DNA from: Polaromonas sp.
GTDB lineage: Bacteria; Pseudomonadota; Gammaproteobacteria; Burkholderiales; Burkholderiaceae_C
Direction: 5' to 3'
Length of the DNA stretch: 64,000 nucleotides
Assembly (NCBI RefSeq): GCF_016185115.1
Contig: NZ_JACPOF010000017.1
Coordinates: forward strand, 186,001-250,000
Of the stretch, positions 33,964 to 43,518 are shown in pieces. Numbering within the stretch: the first letter of the stretch is position 1; every line of letters begins with the position of its first letter. The notes beneath the pieces are model-generated. The model did not search any database and was not told the origin of the DNA. It saw nothing but the letters and a program-made list of their open reading frames with translations. Both the position numbers and the translations under genes were made by a program.

Positions 33964-36900
33964 GTGGTCAAGTTCACTACAAAAATAGCCGTCGCCATGA
34001 TGGCAACTGCAGCCATGCAGGCGCACGCATTCCAGGTCACCAGCCTTTCGCCGCAGGGAGAGGTCTCGCGCGTTCGCCAGGTGGTTGCCAAATTTGACGA
34101 CAGCGCCGTGAATTTCGGCGATCCCAAGGCTCCGGCACCACTTTCCTTAAGTTGCAGCGATGCGCAGGCCAGCAAGGGCAGCGGGCGCTGGACCAGTGAC
34201 CGCGAATGGGCGTTTGAATTCGAGAACGACCTGCCGCCCGGCGTGAGCTGCAACCTGCAGGTGCGCAACGGGATGAAGTCCGCGTCCGGAGTGACCCTCA
34301 CAGGCCCGGGCGCCTACAAATTCAACACCGGCGGCCCCTTCATCACCAGCCTCAGGCCCGGCTCCTACGAACGCATCGACGAAGAACAGTACTTTTTGCT
34401 GCGCCTCAATGGCCCTGCCACGTTGCAGAGCGTGCAGGAGAACGTCTGGTGTTCGGTGGAAGGCCTGGGTGAACGCGTTCCCGTCAAGCTCATCGCGGGC
34501 GCCGAGCGCGAAGGCCTGCTGAAATCGCAGGGCCTGGACAAGGCCGCCGCCAAAGACCCCCTGAAGTTCGTCACGCTGGCCTGCAACCGCCGGCTGACAC
34601 CGGCGGCAAAGATACAGCTGGTCTACGGCAAGGGCGTGAGCACGCCCAGCGGCGTGCCCAACTCGATTGAAAAGCGCTACAACTTCCAGGTGCGTGAGCC
34701 GTTTGCGGCCAGCTTCAACTGCGAGCGTGAAAACGCACAGGCTGCCTGCCTGCCGATTCGCCCCATGAGCCTGAACTTCAACGCACCTGTGCCGCGCAAG
34801 CTGGCAGAGGGCATACGCCTGAAGTCGGGTTCCAATACGCTAAAGCCAGTGTTCGATGCTGAAAGCGGCGACGCCGCCGATGTGGTCAGCAACATCATCT
34901 TCAAGCCACTGTTTGCCGAGCAGGCGCAGTATGTGCTGGAATTGCCGAAAGACTTCAAGGACGCATCGGGCCGCACCTTGCGCAACGCCGACAGCTTTCC
35001 GCTCAAGGTGGCTACCGGCGCCATGCCGCCGCTGGCGAAATTTGCGGCATCGCCCTTCGGCATCGTCGAGCGTTTTGCAGAACCCAATACCAAAGCCAGC
35101 GACCCGGCGCTTCTGCCAGTTACGCTGCGCAATGTTGAGGCAGCCCTGCAGGTCAAGGGCGTCACGCCGGCAGCCATCACTGCCCCTGCCGGAAAGGTCA
35201 GCGACCTCCAACCCAAAACCGACGCCGACATCATCGCGTGGTTCCGCAAGGTGCAGCGCTATGACGACTATGAGGTCGAGCGCAAACAGGCCGCGGCAGA
35301 TATCAAGGGGCCGCTGCCAAAAATACTTGATGCGAAAACAAAAGAGTATGTGCAGACGCGCATGCTGTCGCTGCTGGCAGGCCAGCCGGGTGTGAAGACG
35401 CTGGATCTGCCCAAGCCTGTGAACAACGACCCAAGGCCTTTTGAAGTGGTCGGCATACCGCTCACGCCGGGCTTTCACGTCGTTGAAATCGCATCGCAAA
35501 AACTCGGTACCTCGCTGCTCGACGAACGCCACGGCGCCAGCCGGACCATGTATGTGCGCACGTCAGCGCTGGTCACCAATCTGGGCGTGCATTTCAAGCT
35601 GGGGCGCGAAAACGCAATGGCCTGGGTTACCACACTGGACAAGGGCGCGCCCGTGGCCAACGCCGTGGTACGTGTCTCAGACTGTCAGGGCGCAGAGCTT
35701 GCGAAGGCCACCACCAATGCGCAGGGTATTGCCAACTTCACGGGCCTCTCGCCGCAGGCGCCTAAATGCGGGCGTGATGACTATCGCTCGGCTTACTTCG
35801 TCAGTGCCCGGGTAGCTGTATCTGGCGTGGAAGATATGGCTTTCACATGGAGCGACTGGCATAAAGGCATAGAAGCCTGGCGCTTCAATGTGCCGACCAG
35901 TACCGAAATGCGACCCGATGAAGTGGCCCACACGATTTTTGACCGCACGCTGCTGCGCGCCGGTGAAACCGTGTCGATGAAACACATATTGCGCACGCAA
36001 ACCAGCAAGGGCTTTGGCCTGGCCGAAGTGCAGCCGTCGACACTGGTCGTCACGCACATCGGCAGCGGGCAGAAATACACGCAACCCATCACCTGGCGCA
36101 AGACGGCGACGGGCGGCTCAAGCGCAGAGAACACCTTCGCGATTCCGCCTGCGGCCAAGCTGGGCATGTACGAAGTGACATTGCAGGGCGACCCGAAAGC
36201 GGACGAACGCAGCCGCAACTTCACCAGCGGCCAGTTCCGGGTTGAAGAGTTCAGGCTGCCTGTGCTTGAAGGCCGGGTGACGCCTGCCGAGAAAAAAGCG
36301 CTGGTCAATGTGAAGACGGTGCCGACGGATGTGCAGATCAACTACGTCGCCGGCGGCGGCGCGGTCAGCCTGCCGGTCCGGGTGTCTGCACTGGTGCGCG
36401 GCAAGGGCTTGAGCTACAGCGACTACGAAGAATTCAACTTCTCGCCACCGCGCGGCAAGCGCAGCGACAACCCCGACGCCGACGAAGAAAACACCGCCTC
36501 GCAAGACCAGCGTGTGATTGCCGACAAGCTGCCGCTGACGCTGGACCGCAACGGCGCAGGCAAGGTAACCGTCGATAACGTACCGGTGTCAAAACAGCCG
36601 CAGGAGCTGCTGCTGGAAGCCACCTACGCCGACCCCAATGGTGAAGTGCAAACCATACGCAGCGTCTCCACGCTGTGGCCGGCCAGTGTGATCGCCGGCA
36701 TCAAGACCGAGGGCTGGGTATCCGCCAGCCAGAAGATCAGGTTCCAGGCACTGGCGCTTGATTTGAGTGGCAAGGCCGCGGCCGATGTGTCCATGGAAGT
36801 CAAAGCCATTGCGCGCATCGTCACCACCAGCCGCAAACGCATGGTGGGCGGTTTTTACACCTACGACAACAAGACCGAAACAAAAGACCTCGGCAGCGTC

Positions 36901-39900
36901 TGCAGCGGCAAGAGCGATTCGCGCGGCCTGCTGCTCTGCGAAACAAAACTGGGCGAAGCCGGTGAGGTTGAACTGATCGTCACCGCAAAAGACAAGGACG
37001 GCAACACCATACAGGCGGCAAGTTCTGTTTACGTGACCAAGCAGGGCGAACTGTGGTTCGGTGGTGAAAACCATGACCGCATGGATGTGCTGCCCGAAAA
37101 GAAAAGCTACCAGCCCGGCGACACCGCGAAGTTCCAGGTGCGCATGCCTTTCCGTTTCGCGACAGCGCTGGTGGCCATTGAGCGCGAAGGCATCATCGAA
37201 ACACAGGTGGTGCAGCTCAACGGCCAGGACCCGACCATCAATCTGAAGATCAAGGACGGCTGGGGCCCGAATGTGTATGTGAGCGTGCTGGCCCTGCGTG
37301 GGCGGCTGCGCGAGGTGCCGTGGTACAGCTTTTTCACCTGGGGCTACAAGGCGCCGCGTGAATGGTGGACATCCTTCTGGTACGAGGGCCGCGAATATGT
37401 CGCGCCGACTGCGCTGGTCGATTTGAGCAAGCCGGCCTTCAGGCTTGGCCTGGCGGAAATCCGCGTCGGCACCAAAGCGCACCAGCTTGATGTGAGCGTG
37501 AAGGCCGACAAGGAAAGCTATGCCGTGCGCAGCCAGGCCAGGGTGACTATTCAAGTCAAGCTGCCAAATGGCCAGCCCGCCGCGAATGCCGAAGTGGCAC
37601 TGGCCGCCGTTGACCAGGCGCTGCTGGAGTTGATGCCCAACAGCAGCTGGAACATCCTTGACGCCATGTTGCAGCGCCGCGCCTGGGGCGTGGAAACGTC
37701 AACCGCGCAGATGGAAATCATTGGCCGCAGGCACTATGGCCGCAAGGCCGTGGCAGCAGGTGGCGGCGGCGGGCGCAGCAACACACGCGAACTGCTGGAG
37801 ACCCTGCTGCTCTGGAACCCGAAGGTGGTGCTGGACGCCAACGGCCAGGCGATTGTGAATGTGCCGCTCAATGATGCACTGACGACCTTCAAGATTGTGG
37901 CCGTCGCCGATGCGGGCACCGGCATGTTCGGCATCGGGCAGACCAGCATCAAGGCGACGCAGGATTTGCAGATCATCAGCGGCCTGCCGCCGCTGGTGCG
38001 AGAGGACGACAACTTCCGTGCTCAGCTCACCCTGCGCAACACGACCAAGGCGGCGATGAAGGTGGAAGTGACGCCGCGTGCCACGCTGCTCGACCTGAAA
38101 CCGCAAACGGTAGACATTCCGGCAGGTGAAGCACGTGAAGTCGCATGGTTGGTGACGGCACCGGCACAACTCGCCTTCACGCGGGCCGAAGCCATACTCT
38201 GGGAGATAGAGGCCAAAGACACGGTGAGCGGCGCGCGTGACGGCCTGAAGGCGCGCCAGCGCATCATCCCTGCTGTGCCATTAACGGTGCAGCAGGCCAC
38301 GCTGGTGCAGGTTGATGGCTCGTTCAACCTAGACGTCAACCCGCCTGCAGATGCGCTGCCGGGCCGGGGTGGACTGAAGATGTCGCTGCAACCAAAACTC
38401 GCCGAAGGCATGGACGGGGTGCGTGACTGGTTTGCCAACTACCCCTTCGCCTGCCTGGAACAGAAGACCAGCAAGTCAGTGGGCCTGCGTGACGGCAAGC
38501 TGTGGCAGACAGTTGTGGGGCAGATACCCAACTACCTGGACAGTGACGGCCTGGCCAGCTACTTCCCGCCGCGTGAGGGCGAAGGCTCACGCGGCAGTGA
38601 CATCCTGACCTCTTACCTGCTGGCTGCCACCCATGAAGCCGCCAGCATCAACCCGGCGTTTGCACTGCCTGACGAGGTTCGTGCGCCCATGGAACGCGGC
38701 CTCATCGGTTTTGTCGAAGGCCGCATTCAGCGCGAGTTCTGGAGCCCGCGCAAGGACCTCGACGTGCGCAAGCTCGCCGCCATCGAAGCGCTGTCGCGCT
38801 ACGGCAAGGCGCAGGGCCGCATGGTCGGCAGCATCACCATCGCGCCCAACCAGTGGCCGACAAGTGCAGTGATCGACTGGCTGAACATCCTCAAGCGCGT
38901 GGCCGATGTGCCGCAGCGCGAGCAGCGCCTGGCGGAAGCAAACCAGATCATCCGCTCGCGCCTGTCCTTCCAGGGCACCAAGCTGATCTTCAGCACCGAA
39001 AAGGACGACTACTGGTGGTGGCTGATGACCAATGGCGATGTCAACACCGCGCGCCTCATGCTGGCCGTGATGGACGACCCGGCGTGGAAAGACGACATGG
39101 GACGGCTTGCCAATGGCTTTATTGCTCGCCAGCAAAAAGGCGCATGGCACACCACGACTGCCAACCTGTGGGGCGGGCTGGCGCTGGACAAATTCTCTGC
39201 AAGGTTTGAAGCCACGCCCGTGGCCGGCGTCACCAGGGCCACACTGGCCTCGGCGGCGGCAGCTACGGCCAGTGTGGACTGGAGCAAGGTCGACCGGGTC
39301 AAAGCCACCGACTCTGCGGGCGCACCCAACCAGACTACGTTCTTCGGCGCACCAGCATCGCCCGGTAACCTGCGTAACAACAGCATGTTCCTGCCATGGG
39401 GCAAAGCGGGCAAGGACACGCTGACCGTGACGCATCAGGGCGCAGGCAAGCCGTGGCTGACGCTGCAGTCGATTGCGGCCATCCAGCTGAAAGAGCCCTT
39501 CAACGCGGGCTACCAGATCAAAAAGACCATCACCCCGGTCGAGCAGGCCGTCAAAGGGGTGTACACACGCGGCGACGTTCTGCGCATCACACTTGAAGTG
39601 AATGCCAGCGCCGACATGACCTGGGTCGCCATCACCGACCCGGTGCCCGGTGGCGCGACGATTCTCGGCAGCGGCCTGGGCCGCGATTCGCAGATCGCCA
39701 CCAGCGGCGAAAAGAAATCAGGCGCAGGCTGGCCGGCATTCGAAGAGCGCAGCTTCGAGGCCTTTCGCAGTTACTACGAGTACCTGCCCAAGGGTGTCGT
39801 GAAGATGGAGTACACCGTGCGTCTCAACAACGTCGGCGAGTTCGCCCTGCCGCCAAGCCGTGCAGAGGCGATGTATGCGCCCGAGATGTTTGGCGAGGCG

Positions 39901-39936
39901 CCGAATGCGCGGGTGAAGGTGGAGGCAGTGAAGTGA
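33964..39936 (+). CDS. Bacterial alpha-2-macroglobulin with thioester motif (YfhM-like)
   Basis: This 1990-residue protein starts at GTG after a good GAGGAGGA site. A Sec signal peptide (KFTTKIAVAMMATAAMQAHA) has no lipobox, so it is probably soluble in the periplasm. E. coli YfhM, by contrast, is a lipoprotein. It contains repeated macroglobulin domains, a bait-like region and the thioester motif CLEQ at residues 1497-1500 inside YPFACLEQKTSKSVGL. A2M proteins trap attacking proteases by covalent linkage. The stop overlaps the start of pbpC, which encodes PBP1C. This is the well-known yfhM-pbpC pairing, thought to combine protease trapping with peptidoglycan repair. Confidence 0.95.
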   Translation: MVKFTTKIAVAMMATAAMQAHAFQVTSLSPQGEVSRVRQVVAKFDDSAVNFGDPKAPAPLSLSCSDAQASKGSGRWTSDREWAFEFENDLPPGVSCNLQVRNGMKSASGVTLTGPGAYKFNTGGPFITSLRPGSYERIDEEQYFLLRLNGPATLQSVQENVWCSVEGLGERVPVKLIAGAEREGLLKSQGLDKAAAKDPLKFVTLACNRRLTPAAKIQLVYGKGVSTPSGVPNSIEKRYNFQVREPFAASFNCERENAQAACLPIRPMSLNFNAPVPRKLAEGIRLKSGSNTLKPVFDAESGDAADVVSNIIFKPLFAEQAQYVLELPKDFKDASGRTLRNADSFPLKVATGAMPPLAKFAASPFGIVERFAEPNTKASDPALLPVTLRNVEAALQVKGVTPAAITAPAGKVSDLQPKTDADIIAWFRKVQRYDDYEVERKQAAADIKGPLPKILDAKTKEYVQTRMLSLLAGQPGVKTLDLPKPVNNDPRPFEVVGIPLTPGFHVVEIASQKLGTSLLDERHGASRTMYVRTSALVTNLGVHFKLGRENAMAWVTTLDKGAPVANAVVRVSDCQGAELAKATTNAQGIANFTGLSPQAPKCGRDDYRSAYFVSARVAVSGVEDMAFTWSDWHKGIEAWRFNVPTSTEMRPDEVAHTIFDRTLLRAGETVSMKHILRTQTSKGFGLAEVQPSTLVVTHIGSGQKYTQPITWRKTATGGSSAENTFAIPPAAKLGMYEVTLQGDPKADERSRNFTSGQFRVEEFRLPVLEGRVTPAEKKALVNVKTVPTDVQINYVAGGGAVSLPVRVSALVRGKGLSYSDYEEFNFSPPRGKRSDNPDADEENTASQDQRVIADKLPLTLDRNGAGKVTVDNVPVSKQPQELLLEATYADPNGEVQTIRSVSTLWPASVIAGIKTEGWVSASQKIRFQALALDLSGKAAADVSMEVKAIARIVTTSRKRMVGGFYTYDNKTETKDLGSVCSGKSDSRGLLLCETKLGEAGEVELIVTAKDKDGNTIQAASSVYVTKQGELWFGGENHDRMDVLPEKKSYQPGDTAKFQVRMPFRFATALVAIEREGIIETQVVQLNGQDPTINLKIKDGWGPNVYVSVLALRGRLREVPWYSFFTWGYKAPREWWTSFWYEGREYVAPTALVDLSKPAFRLGLAEIRVGTKAHQLDVSVKADKESYAVRSQARVTIQVKLPNGQPAANAEVALAAVDQALLELMPNSSWNILDAMLQRRAWGVETSTAQMEIIGRRHYGRKAVAAGGGGGRSNTRELLETLLLWNPKVVLDANGQAIVNVPLNDALTTFKIVAVADAGTGMFGIGQTSIKATQDLQIISGLPPLVREDDNFRAQLTLRNTTKAAMKVEVTPRATLLDLKPQTVDIPAGEAREVAWLVTAPAQLAFTRAEAILWEIEAKDTVSGARDGLKARQRIIPAVPLTVQQATLVQVDGSFNLDVNPPADALPGRGGLKMSLQPKLAEGMDGVRDWFANYPFACLEQKTSKSVGLRDGKLWQTVVGQIPNYLDSDGLASYFPPREGEGSRGSDILTSYLLAATHEAASINPAFALPDEVRAPMERGLIGFVEGRIQREFWSPRKDLDVRKLAAIEALSRYGKAQGRMVGSITIAPNQWPTSAVIDWLNILKRVADVPQREQRLAEANQIIRSRLSFQGTKLIFSTEKDDYWWWLMTNGDVNTARLMLAVMDDPAWKDDMGRLANGFIARQQKGAWHTTTANLWGGLALDKFSARFEATPVAGVTRATLASAAAATASVDWSKVDRVKATDSAGAPNQTTFFGAPASPGNLRNNSMFLPWGKAGKDTLTVTHQGAGKPWLTLQSIAAIQLKEPFNAGYQIKKTITPVEQAVKGVYTRGDVLRITLEVNASADMTWVAITDPVPGGATILGSGLGRDSQIATSGEKKSGAGWPAFEERSFEAFRSYYEYLPKGVVKMEYTVRLNNVGEFALPPSRAEAMYAPEMFGEAPNARVKVEAVK

Positions 39937-42209
39937 CAAGCGATATCGTTGCGGGGTCGACCCGCAATCCATCTGCCGGCTTTCAAATCGGTGTTGGCAT
40001 GACGCGCCTGATGGGCGGACTGTTGATCTCGGCTTCTGCTTTTTCTGCCTGGGCATTGCCTGCGTTCGACGAAGTCAAACGCGATTTCAAACCATCTGAC
40101 ACAGTCATCCTTGACCGCAATGGTGAAGTCATACAGCGCCTGCGCACCGATGCCACGGTGCGGCGCGGCCAGTGGGTGGCGCTGCCGGACATCTCGCCGG
40201 CGCTGCGCACGGCGCTGGTGCTCAGCGAGGACAAGCGTTTTTATGAACACAGCGGCGTGGACTGGCGTGCCGTATCTGCTGCGGCCTGGGGCAACCTGTG
40301 GAACACAAAGACACGCGGCGCATCGACCATCAGCATGCAGCTTGCAGGTCTCGTCGATGAAGACTGGCGCGCAGGCGCCCGTGGCCGAAGCCTGACGCAG
40401 AAGATAGGCCAAACGGTGTCAAGTCAGGTGCTGGAAGCGCGCTGGCGCAAGGACCAGATCCTGGAGGCTTACCTCAACCTTGTGCCGTTTCGCGGTGAGA
40501 CTGTGGGCATTGATGCGCTGAGCCGCACGCTCTTCGGCAAGGCTGCGCACGGGCTGGATGAACGGGAGGCTGCGCTGGCGGCTGCACTGGTGCGTGCGCC
40601 GAATGCAAAAGCGGCGCAGGTCACGCAGCGCGCGTGTGGGGTTCTCAAGCTCCTTCAATCTCCGGCAAAAGCGGACTGCGAAGGCCTGGACCTGTTCGCC
40701 ACTGCGGCGCTTCAGCGCAAGGCATTCGATGCGTCTGAAGGATTCGCGCCGCACTTTGCACGCCAACTGGTACGAGCTGACACGCCTGCAAAAAAAGCCG
40801 CACCGGCCAGCATCTCATCCACCCTGCGCGCCCCGCTGCAGCGCTTTGCCGTGCAAACACTGACCCAGCAACTGCGTGAACTGCGGGGCCGGCATGTGGA
40901 AGACGGCGCCATCATCGTGCTGGACAACGCCAGCGGCGAGGTGCTGGCCTGGGTGGGCTCATCGGGTGAACTCAGCGGCGCGGCAGAGGTTGACGGCGTG
41001 CTCGCGCTGCGCCAGCCCGGCTCCACGCTCAAGCCTTTTCTCTACGCCCAGGCCATTGCAGAAAAACGCATGACGGCCGCATCGCTGCTTGATGACTCCC
41101 CCACCAACATACAGACCGCGGGCGGGCTCTACATTCCGCAAAACTATGATCGCCAGTTCAAGGGCCATGTGTCTGCACGCACCGCACTGGGCGCTTCACT
41201 CAACGTGCCCGCCGTACGCACACTGGTCATGGTGTCGCCAGATGCTTTCCAGAAGCAGCTCAAACTGGCGGGTGTGCCATTGAAAGAATCTGGGGACTAC
41301 TACGGCTATAGCCTGGCACTGGGCAGCAGTGAGGTGTCGCTGCTGTCACTCGCCAATGGCTACCGTACCCTGGCCAATGCGGGCCGCTACAGCCCCGTCG
41401 CGATGGGCAGAACCGTCAAACCCGAGTTCACGCCAGCGATAGACCCGCGCGCCGCCTTCATCGTTACCGACATCATGGCCGACCCGCTGGCACGTGCCCG
41501 AACCTTCGGCACCGACAGCGTCCTGGCCACGCGTTTCTGGACCGCCGTGAAAACCGGTACCAGCAAGGACATGCGCGACAACTGGGCCATGGGGTATTCG
41601 CAGCGTTACACCGTCGGCGTCTGGGTGGGCAATTCAAGCGGTGCCCCGATGTGGGATGTCAGCGGCACCAGCGGCGCAGCGCCTGTGTGGGCTGCGGTGA
41701 TGAACTACCTGCACAAAACAGAACCCAGCCGGTCACCCGCACCGCCCCCAGGCCTGGTTCAGGCGCGCACAGGGTTTGGCAAACAACTTGAGGCGGCACG
41801 CAACGAATGGTTTATCGCCGGTACCGAGCAAAAAGTATTTGCCATGGATGCGCCAGGAGATGCCGGTTTCAAGCGTGCCAAAAACACATCTGAAGAGGCG
41901 CAGGAAGCACCTCGCATCACCGCACCGGCCTCGGGCACCATCATCGCGCTCGACCCGGACATCCCGCCCAATCGCCAGCGCCTGAGCTTCAGCGCTGAAG
42001 GCCGAAACCTGCGCTGGCTGATGGACGGCAAGGAGTTTGCACGTGGCAGCGACGCCCAGTGGCTGCCCTGGCCGGGTCGGCATGTGGTGCAACTGGCTGA
42101 TGCCCGCGGCAAGGTGCTTGACGAAATACGCCTTGAAGTGCGCGGTGCAGGCGTCAAAAACACGCCAGAACCGGCCCCGAAAGCAGCGCCCAAGCCCGCA
42201 TCAAAATAA
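39933..42209 (+). CDS. pbpC: Penicillin-binding protein 1C
   Basis: This 758-residue bifunctional protein has a membrane anchor (LMGGLLISASAFSAWALPAF). The glycosyltransferase domain has EDKRFYEHSGVD, GASTISMQLA and the RSLTQKIGQ region. The transpeptidase domain has the catalytic Ser in GSTLKPF, an SLN motif (GASLNVPA) and KTGTS. The C-terminal PBP1C domain (about residues 650-740) follows. It builds peptidoglycan in the inner membrane. The GTG start overlaps the A2M stop and has GGAGG upstream. Its first 22 residues are partly encoded by a REP-like repeat, and ATG 39999 (MTRLMGGL) is an alternative start that would exclude them. Confidence 0.95.
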   Translation: MTSDIVAGSTRNPSAGFQIGVGMTRLMGGLLISASAFSAWALPAFDEVKRDFKPSDTVILDRNGEVIQRLRTDATVRRGQWVALPDISPALRTALVLSEDKRFYEHSGVDWRAVSAAAWGNLWNTKTRGASTISMQLAGLVDEDWRAGARGRSLTQKIGQTVSSQVLEARWRKDQILEAYLNLVPFRGETVGIDALSRTLFGKAAHGLDEREAALAAALVRAPNAKAAQVTQRACGVLKLLQSPAKADCEGLDLFATAALQRKAFDASEGFAPHFARQLVRADTPAKKAAPASISSTLRAPLQRFAVQTLTQQLRELRGRHVEDGAIIVLDNASGEVLAWVGSSGELSGAAEVDGVLALRQPGSTLKPFLYAQAIAEKRMTAASLLDDSPTNIQTAGGLYIPQNYDRQFKGHVSARTALGASLNVPAVRTLVMVSPDAFQKQLKLAGVPLKESGDYYGYSLALGSSEVSLLSLANGYRTLANAGRYSPVAMGRTVKPEFTPAIDPRAAFIVTDIMADPLARARTFGTDSVLATRFWTAVKTGTSKDMRDNWAMGYSQRYTVGVWVGNSSGAPMWDVSGTSGAAPVWAAVMNYLHKTEPSRSPAPPPGLVQARTGFGKQLEAARNEWFIAGTEQKVFAMDAPGDAGFKRAKNTSEEAQEAPRITAPASGTIIALDPDIPPNRQRLSFSAEGRNLRWLMDGKEFARGSDAQWLPWPGRHVVQLADARGKVLDEIRLEVRGAGVKNTPEPAPKAAPKPASK
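39946..39972 (+). repeat. REP-like motif overlapping the start of pbpC (family C, copy 1)
   Basis: GTTGCGGGGTCGACCCGCAA, then TCCAT, resembles CATTGCGGGCTTGACCCGCA, then ATCCAT, at 50047-50072. GCGGGGTCGACCCGC forms a dyad. It lies between the GTG and the next in-frame ATG, so it is translated if the GTG is used. Confidence 0.72.
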
Positions 42210-42287
42210 TTTCACGCGCAAAAAGCAGTATTCACACCGGGCAACGCAGCCCGCCACTAACATCTCTGGCAAACGAAGGAGACATCC

Positions 42288-43439
42288 GTGCCCGTGATCA
42301 CCAATATTTCAGACCTGCGCGAGCTGGCCAAAAAGCGCGTGCCGCGCATGTTTTATGACTATGCCGACTCGGGCTCCTGGACCGAAGGCACTTACCGGGC
42401 CAACGAGGCCGATTTCCAGAAAATCCTGCTGCGCCAGCGCGTGGCGGTGAACATGGAAAACCGCAGCACAGCCACCCTCATGGCCGGCGTGAAAACGAAA
42501 ATGCCTGTGGCCATCGCACCCATAGGCCTGATGGGCATGCAGCATGCCGATGGCGAAATCCACGCTGCACGGGCGGCCGAAAAATTCGGCATTCCCTTTA
42601 CGCTGTCGACCATGAGCATCTGCTCCATGGAAGACATCGCCGCCGCGACACAGGCGCCCTTCTGGTACCAGCTCTACATGATGCGTGACCGCAGCGCCAT
42701 GGAGGCCATGATTGCCCGGGCCCGCAAGGCCCGCTGCAGCGCACTTGTTTTGACGCTGGACCTGCAGGTCATAGGCCAGCGCCACAAGGACATCAAGAAT
42801 GGCCTCACAGCGCCACCCAAACCCACCATTGCCAACATCATCAACCTGATGACCAAGCCGCGCTGGTGCATGGGCATGGCCGGCACAAAACGCCGCAGCT
42901 TCGGCAACCTGGTCGGCCACGTGAAGGCCGTGAGCGACATGAGCTCGCTCGCAGTGTGGACCAACGAGCAATTCGACCCGCGCCTGTCATGGGCCGATGT
43001 CGCCTGGGTGCGTGAGCGCTGGGATGGCAAGCTGGTACTCAAGGGCATACAGGATGTCGAGGACGCGAAGCTGGCCGCACAAAGTGGCGCAGATGTCATT
43101 GTCGTCAGCAACCACGGCGGCCGCCAGCTGGACGGTGCGCCATCGAGTATCACCGCCCTGCCGCCCATCGTCGAAGCGGTGGGCGACCAGATCGAGGTCT
43201 GGATGGACGGCGGCATACGCTCGGGTCAGGACGTGCTCAAGGCATGGGCGCTGGGCGCGCGTGGCACCATGATTGGCCGTGCCGTGGTCTACGGGCTGGG
43301 GGCCATGGGCGAAGCGGGCGTGACCAAAGCCCTGCAGATCATTCACAAGGAACTTGACGTGACCATGGCGTTTTGCGGCCACACCGACATCCAGAAAGTA
43401 GACAGGGCGATTTTGTTGCCAGGCACTTACCCGGTCTGA
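42288..43439 (+). CDS. lldD: FMN-dependent alpha-hydroxy-acid dehydrogenase (L-lactate dehydrogenase type)
   Basis: This 383-residue enzyme oxidises an L-2-hydroxy acid, probably lactate, to the keto acid and passes electrons to the membrane chain. The family marks are FYDYADSGSWTEGTYRANE at the N terminus, the TLSTMSICSMEDIAA segment, the FMN-binding Lys in KLVLKGIQDVEDA and the catalytic His in VSNHGGRQLDGAPSS. GGIRSGQDVLKAWALGA binds the phosphate. It starts at GTG 42288 after GAAGGAG, 78 bp beyond pbpC. Glycolate, mandelate or other hydroxy acids cannot be excluded as substrates. Confidence 0.9.
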   Translation: MPVITNISDLRELAKKRVPRMFYDYADSGSWTEGTYRANEADFQKILLRQRVAVNMENRSTATLMAGVKTKMPVAIAPIGLMGMQHADGEIHAARAAEKFGIPFTLSTMSICSMEDIAAATQAPFWYQLYMMRDRSAMEAMIARARKARCSALVLTLDLQVIGQRHKDIKNGLTAPPKPTIANIINLMTKPRWCMGMAGTKRRSFGNLVGHVKAVSDMSSLAVWTNEQFDPRLSWADVAWVRERWDGKLVLKGIQDVEDAKLAAQSGADVIVVSNHGGRQLDGAPSSITALPPIVEAVGDQIEVWMDGGIRSGQDVLKAWALGARGTMIGRAVVYGLGAMGEAGVTKALQIIHKELDVTMAFCGHTDIQKVDRAILLPGTYPV

Positions 43440-43518
43440 TCGACACAGGTCGGGTAGCCAACTTCCCTATACCGGCAGGACTGCGCGCATTCATTTTCAG
43501 AAGCGGCAAAATCGGGGG

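Noticed and set aside
38587-39435. A 282-codon open frame opposite the A2M gene
   Set aside because: Lies wholly within the coding sequence of the A2M thioester and C-terminal region and shows no recognisable domain or ribosome site.
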